Assembly: GCA_965230625.1 (NCBI GenBank)
Contig: CBDDLL010000002.1
Location: 62,001 to 126,000 of the forward strand
Length of the DNA: 64,000 nucleotides
Direction: 5' to 3'
Origin: Saccharicrinis sp965230625
GTDB lineage: Bacteria > Bacteroidota > Bacteroidia > Bacteroidales > Marinilabiliaceae
In this document: one piece after another, positions 27,000 to 35,500 of the stretch
Numbering within the stretch: position 1 is the stretch's first letter
Layout of the letters: each line of letters opens with the position of its first letter
Position numbers and translations under genes: made by a program
Notes under the pieces: generated by a model
What the model saw: the letters and a program-made list of their open reading frames with translations, nothing else
The model's database searches: none
Told to the model about the DNA's origin: nothing

Positions 27000-28235
27000 A
27001 TGAAGAGATTAAAATTTATAGTTCTTGGGATGTTAACAATATCCTTTATGGCATGTGATAAAGATAATGATCCTAAAGTGGAAAATCCATATACGCCTAT
27101 AGATATTCACGCAAAGTCAGCTTCGTTGGTAAAATCATCTAATATATTTGGAGTAGATTTATACAAGCAATTACTTCAGGAGGATGAAAAAGACAAGAAT
27201 TCATTAATTTCTCCATTAAGTGCATTTCAGGCATTAAGTATGGCCAGGTTAGGGGCTAACGGCGAAACTAAGGATGAAATGACAGATGTTTTAGCGTACG
27301 ATACATCATTAGGAAATGATTTAGATGAATATCAACTAAAGCTAGTAAATGCTTTAAAGGAAGCTGACAGTAAAGTTACTTTGAACATAGCAAATAGTAT
27401 TTGGTATAAAAAAGAGTTAACAGTTGAACCGGATTTTATAAAAGCTAACAAAGAAAATTATAATGCAGAAGTTAACGCATTAGATTTCTCTGATTTTGAA
27501 AGTACTAAAACTACGATTAACAAATGGGTAAGTGAAAAGACTAATAATAAAATACCAAAAATTGTAGATGAAGGCAGTGCAGGAGCTATTATGTTTTTAA
27601 TAAATGCAACATATTTTTATGGTAGTTGGAAATATGCGTTTGATAGCAAGTCAACCAAAGAAGAGACTTTTTATCCTGAAATTGGAGAGGAAACTAAGGT
27701 TGATATGATGTACCAAGAAGCTGAATTACGTTATGCACAAAAAGATAACTTTTCTATGGTAGAAGTTCCTTATGGAAATGGACATTTTAATATGGTTGTG
27801 TTACTTCCAGAAGAAGGAAAAAAGGTTGAGAATATAATTGCTGAATTAAGCAATGAAAAATGGACAGCTTGGATGCAAGGTTTAGAAAAAGACGAAGTTG
27901 TACTTGGTTTGCCAAAGTTTAAGTTTACAGGAGATTATGAACTTCAAAAGTATCTAGATGATATGGGAATGCCGTTAGCATTTTCAGGAGCGGCAGATTT
28001 TACTGGAATTTTACAAGGGGGAGGTATTTGTATCTCAAGAGTAAAACATAAAACATTTATTGAGGTTGATGAAAAAGGAACAGAGGCAGCAGCTGTTACA
28101 AGTGTTGAGTTTAAAGAGACAACTTCAATTGATGAATCTATCAAATTTACAGCTAACAAATCTTTCGTGTTTGCTATTACCGAAAAAGATACCAATGCAA
28201 TACTTTTCTTGGGTAAATTTATGAAGCCAGAATAG
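27000..28235 (+). CDS. Serpin-family lipoprotein 2
   Basis: A 411-residue paralogue of serpin 1 with the same lipoprotein signal (SFMAC, Cys19), the same fold motifs (FLINATYFYGSWKYAFD) and an identical hinge GTEAAAVT. The reactive loop then differs: the predicted P4-P1' is F-K-E-T/T (P1 Thr374), against V-N-V-T/S in serpin 1. The C-terminal signature reads NKSFVFAI, where the paralogues have NKPF. It should inhibit a different protease or set of proteases. It has its own promoter and its own terminator, so it is a monocistronic unit in the array. Confidence 0.93.
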   Translation: MKRLKFIVLGMLTISFMACDKDNDPKVENPYTPIDIHAKSASLVKSSNIFGVDLYKQLLQEDEKDKNSLISPLSAFQALSMARLGANGETKDEMTDVLAYDTSLGNDLDEYQLKLVNALKEADSKVTLNIANSIWYKKELTVEPDFIKANKENYNAEVNALDFSDFESTKTTINKWVSEKTNNKIPKIVDEGSAGAIMFLINATYFYGSWKYAFDSKSTKEETFYPEIGEETKVDMMYQEAELRYAQKDNFSMVEVPYGNGHFNMVVLLPEEGKKVENIIAELSNEKWTAWMQGLEKDEVVLGLPKFKFTGDYELQKYLDDMGMPLAFSGAADFTGILQGGGICISRVKHKTFIEVDEKGTEAAAVTSVEFKETTSIDESIKFTANKSFVFAITEKDTNAILFLGKFMKPE

Positions 28236-28246
28236 TTTATTTCAAT

Positions 28247-28280
28247 ATTCTCCATAACAATTATGTTTGTTATGGAGAAT
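28247..28280 (+). terminator. Terminator of serpin 2
   Basis: ATTCTCCATAACA at 28247-28259 pairs perfectly (13 bp) with TGTTATGGAGAAT at 28268-28280 and is followed by TATTTAGCTTTCTT. Confidence 0.75.
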
Positions 28281-28466
28281 TATTTAGCTTTCTTCATATA
28301 CGTATTGTTGTTCACCTTGCGATACATCTTTTCAAAATATGGTTTTTAATTCCACACATTCATAGCAATTGATTTTACTTTTTTTAATTAAAAAAACAGG
28401 TCTTTTCTATTGGTAATAATGTTGTTGTGGTTTTAAATAAATTGTTTTGATTTATATATAATTATT

Positions 28467-28496
28467 AAGCAACCATTGGACTAACTCTCCATCATG
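28467..28496 (+). promoter_or_regulatory. Bipartite ECF-like promoter of serpin 3
   Basis: AAGCAACCATT, then CATCATG after a 15-base gap from AACC. The spacer sequence has diverged from the other two copies while the two boxes are kept, which argues for function. Confidence 0.55.
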
Positions 28497-28607
28497 TAGG
28501 TGTAAATTGATTATTCTAAAATAGTATTAAGAGGTCAAATAAAATATTGCATTTAAGTAATACTTACTTCTAGACAATAATTAAACGAAACATTAAAACT
28601 AAAAATT

Positions 28608-29843
28608 ATGAAAAAATTGCGGTATGTAATACTAGGGATATTAGCAATATCCTTTATGGCTTGTGATAATGAAAATGATCCTAAAGTAGATAATCTGTAT
28701 ACTCCAATTGATCTTGATACAAAGTCAGCTTCATTGGTAAAATCATCTAATATGTTTGGAGTAGATTTATATAAGCAATTACTTCAAGAGGATGAAAAAG
28801 ACAAGAATTCATTAATTTCTCCATTAAGTGCTTTTCAGGCATTAAGTATGACCAGGTTAGGTGCTAAAGGAGAAACAAAAGATGAAATGACAGATGTTTT
28901 AGCGTATGATACATCATTAGGAAACGATTTAGATGAGTATCAGTTAAAACTAACAGAAGCCTTAATGCAAGCTGACAATAAAGTAACTTTTAATATTGCC
29001 AATAGTATTTGGTATAGAGATGATATTACTGTACTGCCTGATTTTAAAAAGGCTAACAAAGAAAATTACAATGCAGAAGTTAATGAGTTTGATTTTTCGG
29101 ATTTTGAAAGTGCCAAAACTACAATTAACAATTGGGTAAGTGAAAAAACAAAAAATAAGATAACTGAAATTGTAGATGGCCAAAGTGCAGGAGCTATCAT
29201 GTTTTTAATAAACGCTACTTATTTTTATGGTAGCTGGAAATATGAGTTTGATAGTAAAGCAACCAAAGAGGAAATATTTTATCCTGAAACAGGAGAGGAA
29301 ACTAAAGTGAATATGATGCGCCAGGAGACAGAATTGCGCTATACGAAAAATGATATTTTTTCTATGGTAGAGCTTCCTTATGGAAACGGACATTTTAATA
29401 TGGTTGTGTTACTTCCTGAAGAAGGAAAAAAGGTTGAGAATATAATTGCTGAATTAAGCAATGAAAAATGGACAGGTTGGGTGCAAGGTTTAGAAAAAGA
29501 GGAAGTTATGCTTGGTTTACCGAAATTCAAATTTACTGGAGATTATGAGCTTAAGAAGTCTCTCACTGAGATGGGAATGCCATTAGCATTTTCAGGAGCG
29601 GCAGATTTTTCGGGAATTTTACAAGGGGGAGGAATTTATATCTCAAGAGTAAAACATAAAACATTTATCGAGGTTGATGAAAAAGGAACAGAGGCAGCTG
29701 CTGTTACAAGTGTTGAGATTAGAGAGATATCTTCAATTGATGAATCTACTTACTTTACAGCGAATAAACCTTTTGTATTTGCTATAACCGAAAAAGATAC
29801 TAATGCTATACTTTTCTTAGGTAAGTTTATGAACCCAGAATAG
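28608..29843 (+). CDS. Serpin-family lipoprotein 3
   Basis: A 411-residue paralogue with lipobox SFMAC (Cys19), closest to serpin 2. The hinge GTEAAAVT is unchanged, and the predicted P4-P1' is I-R-E-I/S (P1 Ile374), different from both siblings. Other fold motifs (NSLISPLSAFQALSM, FLINATYFYGSWKYEFD, FVFAITEKDTNAILFLGKF) are intact. No good terminator follows; the trypsin-like protease gene begins 61 bases after the stop, so these two are probably on one mRNA. Confidence 0.93.
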   Translation: MKKLRYVILGILAISFMACDNENDPKVDNLYTPIDLDTKSASLVKSSNMFGVDLYKQLLQEDEKDKNSLISPLSAFQALSMTRLGAKGETKDEMTDVLAYDTSLGNDLDEYQLKLTEALMQADNKVTFNIANSIWYRDDITVLPDFKKANKENYNAEVNEFDFSDFESAKTTINNWVSEKTKNKITEIVDGQSAGAIMFLINATYFYGSWKYEFDSKATKEEIFYPETGEETKVNMMRQETELRYTKNDIFSMVELPYGNGHFNMVVLLPEEGKKVENIIAELSNEKWTGWVQGLEKEEVMLGLPKFKFTGDYELKKSLTEMGMPLAFSGAADFSGILQGGGIYISRVKHKTFIEVDEKGTEAAAVTSVEIREISSIDESTYFTANKPFVFAITEKDTNAILFLGKFMNPE

Positions 29844-29904
29844 ATTCTACTTTAATCTTAAGTATTTGTATAAGAGAATTTAAGATATGATTGCAATAAT
29901 ATAC

Positions 29905-30771
29905 ATGAAAAAAAATAGATTGTTATTGGTATATGTGGTATGTTTTATATTTTTTCAATCTTGTGAAAAAGAGAAACAATCAACTACATTTAAAACTTGG
30001 GAAGATTATCCAGAATGTAATTCAATAGAACCGGATTACGAGTGCATTAAAAAAATGTTTACTCCTTTATTAGATGGTGAATTCCCTTTTGATTACAAAA
30101 AAGTAAATAATGCATTTAAAACAAATGAAACTTATATTGCTCCAGATTGGCAATTAACCGCACTTCATGTATTAGAAGCAAACCTTATGTTAGGCACCTT
30201 TGAAAAGTGCTATTTTGAAGAAGATCAATATGCAGATTCAGATCCTTTTAATTGCCCAGGAGTTGGAACAATGTTGTTAGCTGGAGGGCATACTCATACT
30301 TTATCATGCAAAGAAAGTCAAACGTCAATGGGAGAATGTGTAGATCAAGTACCTTTAAGCGAAGTTTTTGATATTGCTATTGTTAAAGCTCCAACTTCTG
30401 AGTTTTACTTACAGGTTGCAAAGCAGCAACCAAGTATAGATGATTGTGTGTATTTGATAAGTAATCCTAATTTTTATTGGCTTGCAAAAGAACAAAGAGA
30501 ACAGTTAGAAAATTCCTATCCTTTGGTTTCGTCTGGGAAAATAATTGATATTCAGGGGAGAGCAATAATTACCAACACTCGTGCATTTAATGGTAGTTCC
30601 GGCGGTGTGCTACTTAACGAACGAGGTGAAGTGTTAGGAGTGGCTTCGAGCTTGATAGGTCATATAAGAAGGCAAGAAGTGTTTGTGCCAGAACCGCTTT
30701 CTGATTATTATACAGTTATTGTAGGATTTAATGAGATGGATAGGGATTTGATTATGGATAAACTAAAATAG
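29905..30771 (+). CDS. Trypsin-like (S1-family) serine protease lipoprotein
   Basis: A 288-residue lipoprotein (signal MKKNRLLLVYVVCFIFFQSC, Cys20) with a chymotrypsin-fold protease domain. The catalytic triad is H88 (LTALHVLE), D156 (VFDIAIVKAP) and S232 (FNGSSGGVLLN, matching GNSGG). Several cysteines (such as CYFEEDQ, NCPG, ECVDQ) could form disulfides in the periplasm or outside. I chose the ATG at 29905 because it starts the signal peptide; a frame from 29887 adds six residues. It follows serpin 3 by 61 bases. A serine protease beside lipoprotein serpins suggests a target-inhibitor pair or joint control of extracellular proteolysis. Confidence 0.85.
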   Translation: MKKNRLLLVYVVCFIFFQSCEKEKQSTTFKTWEDYPECNSIEPDYECIKKMFTPLLDGEFPFDYKKVNNAFKTNETYIAPDWQLTALHVLEANLMLGTFEKCYFEEDQYADSDPFNCPGVGTMLLAGGHTHTLSCKESQTSMGECVDQVPLSEVFDIAIVKAPTSEFYLQVAKQQPSIDDCVYLISNPNFYWLAKEQREQLENSYPLVSSGKIIDIQGRAIITNTRAFNGSSGGVLLNERGEVLGVASSLIGHIRRQEVFVPEPLSDYYTVIVGFNEMDRDLIMDKLK

Positions 30772-30802
30772 AGTATTTATTAAGAGTTGCTTTTCTTAAA
30801 AG

Positions 30803-30808
30803 TAGTTG
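30803..30808 (-). repeat. Half of target duplication A (TAGTTG), inner flank of IS copy 2
   Basis: TAGTTG abuts the left end of IS copy 2 and is the reverse complement of CAACTA at the outer flank of IS copy 1 (19142-19147). Confidence 0.8.
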
Positions 30809-30850
30809 GGGATGTTCTGTGATCAGTTGAATTCTTTGATATACAAATAA

Positions 30851-30937
30851 TTATCACTATCTTGAAGATATAACAAAACCCCGAAAACAGGCACTTTTGC
30901 CCAAAATCGGGGTTTACTTTTTTTCGAATAGTGATAA
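30851..30937 (+). promoter_or_regulatory. Nested hairpins over the transposase start (copy 2)
   Basis: TTATCACTAT (30851-30860) pairs with ATAGTGATAA (30928-30937), which contains the GTG start at 30931. Inside lies AAACCCCGA/TCGGGGTTT (30876-30884 with 30907-30915) followed by a T-run. Read-through RNA could be terminated or have its start codon masked. Confidence 0.65.
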
Positions 30938-32289
30938 AGTTACAAAGTATTCCAACATTCCAAGCTCATCTTCCACTTTTTTCTATTGAAGATAATTTTC
31001 AGGTTGTTTACAATCAGTTTCTTACTAGCCCTTTAGGTAAAATATACCAAGGTATTCCTTGGGATGATTTGGTAAAATCTTTAGGAGTAAAAGAAAGTAA
31101 AATGGGACCGGATTGTATTTTTAGTCCACAAGGCAAGTTGGCTCTGATGTTTCTAAAGAACTATGCCGGTTGTTCTGACAAGCAACTGATGGAGCAGTTC
31201 AATTGCAACTACCAGTACCAATTATTTTGTCGTTTACTATTAGGTGTGGGCGAACAAATCACAAACTATAAAATCATTAGTCAGATACGCTGTGAACTGG
31301 CAGCTAAACTTGATATTGATGATGCCCAAAGATGCCTGGCTAAGCATTGGCTTCCGTATATGGCAGAGCTGAATCAGGTTGTTACCGATGCAACCTGCTA
31401 TGAAAGCAGCCTTCGCTTTCCAACAGATCAGAAGCTATTATGGGAAGCAACTGATTGGTGCTATAATCAGTTAAAACTATTGTGTAAATACAGCAAACGT
31501 CCAATGCCTCGCACGAAGTATCTTAAATGGAAGCAACGTTATTGGAACTACAGTCGTAAGCGCCGTAAATCAAAAAAAGAAAGAGTAACCATCACTAGAG
31601 CTTTACTGAATTTGGTAGGGAAGTTTTTAGAAGAACTGTCAGTCATCACACAGCAGTATAATGTGTCAATGCCTGAAAAGTACTACAGACAGCATGCTGT
31701 AATTGAAAAAGTATTGGAACAACAAAACTACAAGTTTACAACAGGCCAATCTCCAGAAGACCGTATTGTCAGCTTGTCCAAGAGTTACATCCGGCCTATA
31801 GTCAGAGGTAAGGAAACAAAAGGGGTTGAATTTGGAGCTAAGGTGAATAAAATACAAATCAATGGCATCAGTTTTATAGAACACCTTAGCTTCGATGCTT
31901 TTAACGAAGGGACGCATTTTAAATCATCGGTTCACCTGGCACAAACCTTAACACATACTAAAGTTCGATTGATGGGTGCCGATGCCATATTTGCAAGCAA
32001 TGTCAATCGCAAGTTTGCTTCATCCAACAATATTAAAACTGATTTTGTACGAAAAGGACGTGCAGGAAAGCATGAACAGCAAAGAAAGCAATTAGCTGCA
32101 ATGATTACAAAAGAACGAGCAACCCGGCTGGAAGGCAGTTTTGGTAAAGATAAACAACATTATTATCTGAATCGTATCAAAGCTAGAACCAAAGCCAATG
32201 AAATCCTTTGGATATTTTGTGGCATTCATGTGAGTAATGCTCTTGAGATTGGCAGGAGGATACAAGCTAGTATTGCACATATCGCCTAA
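30931..32289 (+). CDS. Transposase of the 1642-bp insertion sequence (copy 2)
   Basis: The 452-residue translation is identical to that of copy 1, including candidate catalytic residues D153, D351 and E401. It starts with GTG and has no frameshift, so both copies could be active. Identity implies a recent duplication or ongoing gene conversion between the copies. Base composition is visibly less AT-rich than the flanking serpin genes, which fits an imported element. Confidence 0.9.
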   Translation: MIKLQSIPTFQAHLPLFSIEDNFQVVYNQFLTSPLGKIYQGIPWDDLVKSLGVKESKMGPDCIFSPQGKLALMFLKNYAGCSDKQLMEQFNCNYQYQLFCRLLLGVGEQITNYKIISQIRCELAAKLDIDDAQRCLAKHWLPYMAELNQVVTDATCYESSLRFPTDQKLLWEATDWCYNQLKLLCKYSKRPMPRTKYLKWKQRYWNYSRKRRKSKKERVTITRALLNLVGKFLEELSVITQQYNVSMPEKYYRQHAVIEKVLEQQNYKFTTGQSPEDRIVSLSKSYIRPIVRGKETKGVEFGAKVNKIQINGISFIEHLSFDAFNEGTHFKSSVHLAQTLTHTKVRLMGADAIFASNVNRKFASSNNIKTDFVRKGRAGKHEQQRKQLAAMITKERATRLEGSFGKDKQHYYLNRIKARTKANEILWIFCGIHVSNALEIGRRIQASIAHIA

Positions 32290-32385
32290 AATCTTTATTG
32301 AAAGTAAGTCTCAAGTAGGGATTGGTATGCCTTTTTTTTAAAAAAACAAAGCTCTTCATATCTAAAATATAGTTATGAAAAACAA

Positions 32386-32415
32386 ATGAGGTTAATCCGA
32401 ACAGATTAACCTCAT
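32386..32415 (+). terminator. Perfect 12-bp hairpin at the transposase 3' end
   Basis: ATGAGGTTAATC pairs with GATTAACCTCAT around a 6-base loop, followed by ATTTCTATTT. The same hairpin is at 19183-19212 in copy 1. It probably ends transposase mRNA and blocks transcription from the nifJ side. Confidence 0.65.
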
Positions 32416-32450
32416 ATTTCTATTTATAAAACATTACTTCTGAAATCTCC

Positions 32451-32456
32451 GAAAAA
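32451..32456 (+). repeat. Half of target duplication B (GAAAAA), outer flank of IS copy 2
   Basis: GAAAAA directly follows IS copy 2. Its partner TTTTTC is at the inner flank of IS copy 1 (20790-20795). Confidence 0.75.
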
Positions 32457-32482
32457 AGGCTGTTCAAAAAAGAACAGCCTTT
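32455..32482 (-). terminator. Rho-independent terminator of nifJ
   Basis: AAAGGCTGTTC at 32455-32465 pairs with GAACAGCCTTT at 32472-32482. In the nifJ direction it is followed by a TTTTTT tract that runs into the end of IS copy 2, so the IS entered this T-tract. Confidence 0.85.
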
Positions 32483-32507
32483 ATATTTAGTTATTGAATT
32501 TCAACAA

Positions 32508-35500
32508 TTACTTAACTACTTGATAGTCTAGCTCAGCTAAACGTTTGTATGTACTGTAACGCCATTTAGCATTTTCCTCAGCAGCTCCGAATAATTCAGT
32601 TGCTTCCTCTGGGAATGCTTTTAATAATGCAGTGTAACGAACCTCACCTTTTAAGAATTGTTGGAATAGATCCCATTGTGGCTCTTTTGAGTCTAATTGG
32701 AATGGATTCTTTCCTTCTTCTTCTAATTGAGGATTGTAACGATATAGGTGCCAGTATCCACACTCAACAGCTTTTTTAGTCTCAGCTTGAGTACCTCCCA
32801 TTCCAGCACGTAGTCCGTGGTTGATACATGGAGAGTAAGCTATAATTAACGATGGTCCTGGGTAAGCCTCAGCTTCTTTAAGCGCTTTAAAGTATTGCGC
32901 TTGGTTAGCTCCCATTGCTACTTGTGCAACATAAACATAACCATAAGTAGTAGCCATTAAACCAAGATCTTTTTTACGGATTCTCTTACCTGAAGCAGCA
33001 AACTTAGCTACAGCTCCAATTGGAGTCGACTTAGATGACTGACCTCCAGTGTTAGAGTATACCTCAGTATCCATTACTAAGATGTTAACATCCTGACCAG
33101 AAGCAATTACATGATCTAAACCACCGTAACCGATATCATAAGCCCATCCGTCACCACCAAATACCCATACAGATTTCTTAACTAAGTAATCTTTAAGAGC
33201 AAGTATTTCTTTAGCAACAGGAGCAGACTCACCTTCCAATGCAGTCATTACCGCCTTAGATACTTCAGTAGTTTTCTCACCGTTATTTTTATTTTCTAAC
33301 CAAGCCTCAAATGCAGCTTTAGTATCAGCACCAACAGCATCTAAGTTTTCTGTCATTAAACGCTCAATACGGTCGCGCAATTTATTAACACCTAAATTAA
33401 ATCCTAAACCATACTCAGCATTATCTTCGAATAAAGAGTTTGCCCAAGCTGGACCTTTACCTTCTTTATTTTTACAATATGGAGTTGCAGGAGCAGAACC
33501 ACCATAAATAGAAGAACAACCTGTAGCATTAGCTACCATCATTCTGTCACCATACAACTGAGTAATTAACTTGATATATGGAGTTTCACCACAACCAGCA
33601 CATGCACCAGAGAACTCGAATAATGGTTGAGCAAACTGAGATGATTTTACATTTTGTGCTTTTGGTGTAAGGCTATCTTTAATAGATACTTTATCTGCCA
33701 TATAGTCCCAACGAGGAATCTCTACTCTTTGCGAATCAAGAGATTTCATTTCTAACGCCTTAGTTTTTGCAGGACATACATCAGCACAGTTTCCACAACC
33801 AGTACAATCAAGAGCAGAAACTTGTATTCTATATTGTAATCCATCAAATGCTTTTCCATTAGCTTTCTTAGTCACAGTTCCTTCAGGAGCATTTGCTAAC
33901 TCTTCCTCATTTAATAAGAAAGGACGAATAGCAGCGTGAGGACAAACATAAGCACACTGGTTACACTGAATACAGTTATCAGCTTGCCACTCTGGTACAT
34001 TTACTGCAATACCACGCTTTTCATATTCTGTTGTACCTGCTGGGAAAGTACCATCTTCATATCCGTTGAAAACAGAAACAGGAAGATCGTCACCTTTTTG
34101 CGCATTTACTGGGAATACGATATCTTTAATAAAGTCAGGTACATCATCTCTGAACTCAACTACAGCTTTATCTTCTAATGAAGCCCATTCTGCAGGAACC
34201 TCTACTTTAGTTACAGCACCACCTTTTTCTACCGCCTGGTAGTTCATGTTAACGATGTCTTCACCTTTCTTACCGAAAGTTTTAACAATCGCTTCTTTCA
34301 TTTTTTCTACTGCAAAATCGTAAGGAATTACCTCAGCAATTTTAAAGAATGCAGACTGCATAATGGTGTTGGTGCGGTTACCTAAACCAATTTCTTCTGC
34401 AATTGCAGTAGCATTAATGATATAGAATTGTATATCGTGAGTTGCTAAGTATTTTTTAACGCCTTGAGGAAGACGGTTTTTAGTTTCTTCAGCATCCCAA
34501 ATTGAGTTTAACAAGAAAGTACCTCCTTGTTTCAAACCTTTAAGCATATCATACTGGTTCAAGTAAGCAGGAACGTGACATGCAACAAAGTCTGGAGTAT
34601 TTACAAGGTAAGGTGCTCGAATTGGTGCATCACCAAAACGAAGGTGAGAAGTAGTAATACCACCAGACTTTTTAGAGTCATATGCAAAATAAGCTTGAGC
34701 ATATTTGTCGGTATTGTCACCAATAATTTTAATTGAGTTTTTGTTAGCTCCTACAGTACCATCAGATCCTAAACCGTAGAATTTACCTTCGAAAGTTCCT
34801 TCATGAGCAAAAGAAATTTCTTCTTTTAATGGAAGAGATTTAAAAGTAACATCATCAACAATACCAACTGTAAATTGGTTCTTTGGCTCAGCAGCCATTA
34901 AGTTTTCAAATACAGTAATTATATGAGTTGGAGTAGTATCTTTTGAAGAAAGACCATAACGTCCACCAATTACTTTAGGAGCACCTTCAACACCGTTGTA
35001 TACTTCTACAACATCAAGGTATAAAGGATCTCCATTAGCTCCCGGCTCTTTAGTTCTGTCAAGAACACATACATTCTTAACTGAAGCAGGCATTGCTTTT
35101 AAGAAATAATCAGCTGAGAATGGACGATATAAGTGAACCGAAATTAAACCAACTTTTTGTCCTTGCTCGTTAAGGTAATCAACAGCTTCTTTAATAGTGT
35201 CCGTGATAGATCCCATTGCAATTACTACATTTTCTGCATCATCAGCACCGTAGTATGTAAATGGAGCATATTTACGTCCTGTAATCTTACCAATTTCGTC
35301 CATATACTTAGCTACCATATCAGGAATAGCATTATAGTACTTATTGGCAGCTTCACGACTTTGGAAATAGATATCTGGGTTTTGAGCAGTACCTCTAGTT
35401 ACAGGGTGTTCAGGATTTAAAGCGTTATCACGGAAAGCTTGAAGTTTTTCCTGATCAATTAAACCTTTAAGGTCTTCCATATCCATGCATTCTATTTTCT

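Larger units (their letters stand above)
28236..28607. other. Serpin 2-serpin 3 intergenic region
   Basis: 372 bases with the serpin 2 terminator (28247-28280) and the serpin 3 promoter (28467-28496), followed by a ~110-base leader with the shared TCTAGACAATA motif. No gene is visible. Confidence 0.55.
30809..32450 (+). mobile_element. Insertion sequence copy 2 (1642 bp)
   Basis: Same length, ends (GGGATGTTCTG and GGAGATTTCAG) and internal hairpins as copy 1, in opposite orientation. The transposase translations are identical, and I found a single base difference near the 5' end (30824). Together the two copies form 1.6-kb inverted repeats around 10 kb, a strong substrate for homologous recombination. 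The outer flank GAAAAA (32451-32456) is part of the T-tract of the nifJ terminator. Confidence 0.9.

Noticed and set aside
19148..32450. Composite transposon formed by the two IS copies
   Set aside because: A unit that moved as a whole should have the same duplication at its outer ends; these are CAACTA and GAAAAA. Crossed matching of inner and outer flanks fits two separate insertions followed by inversion.
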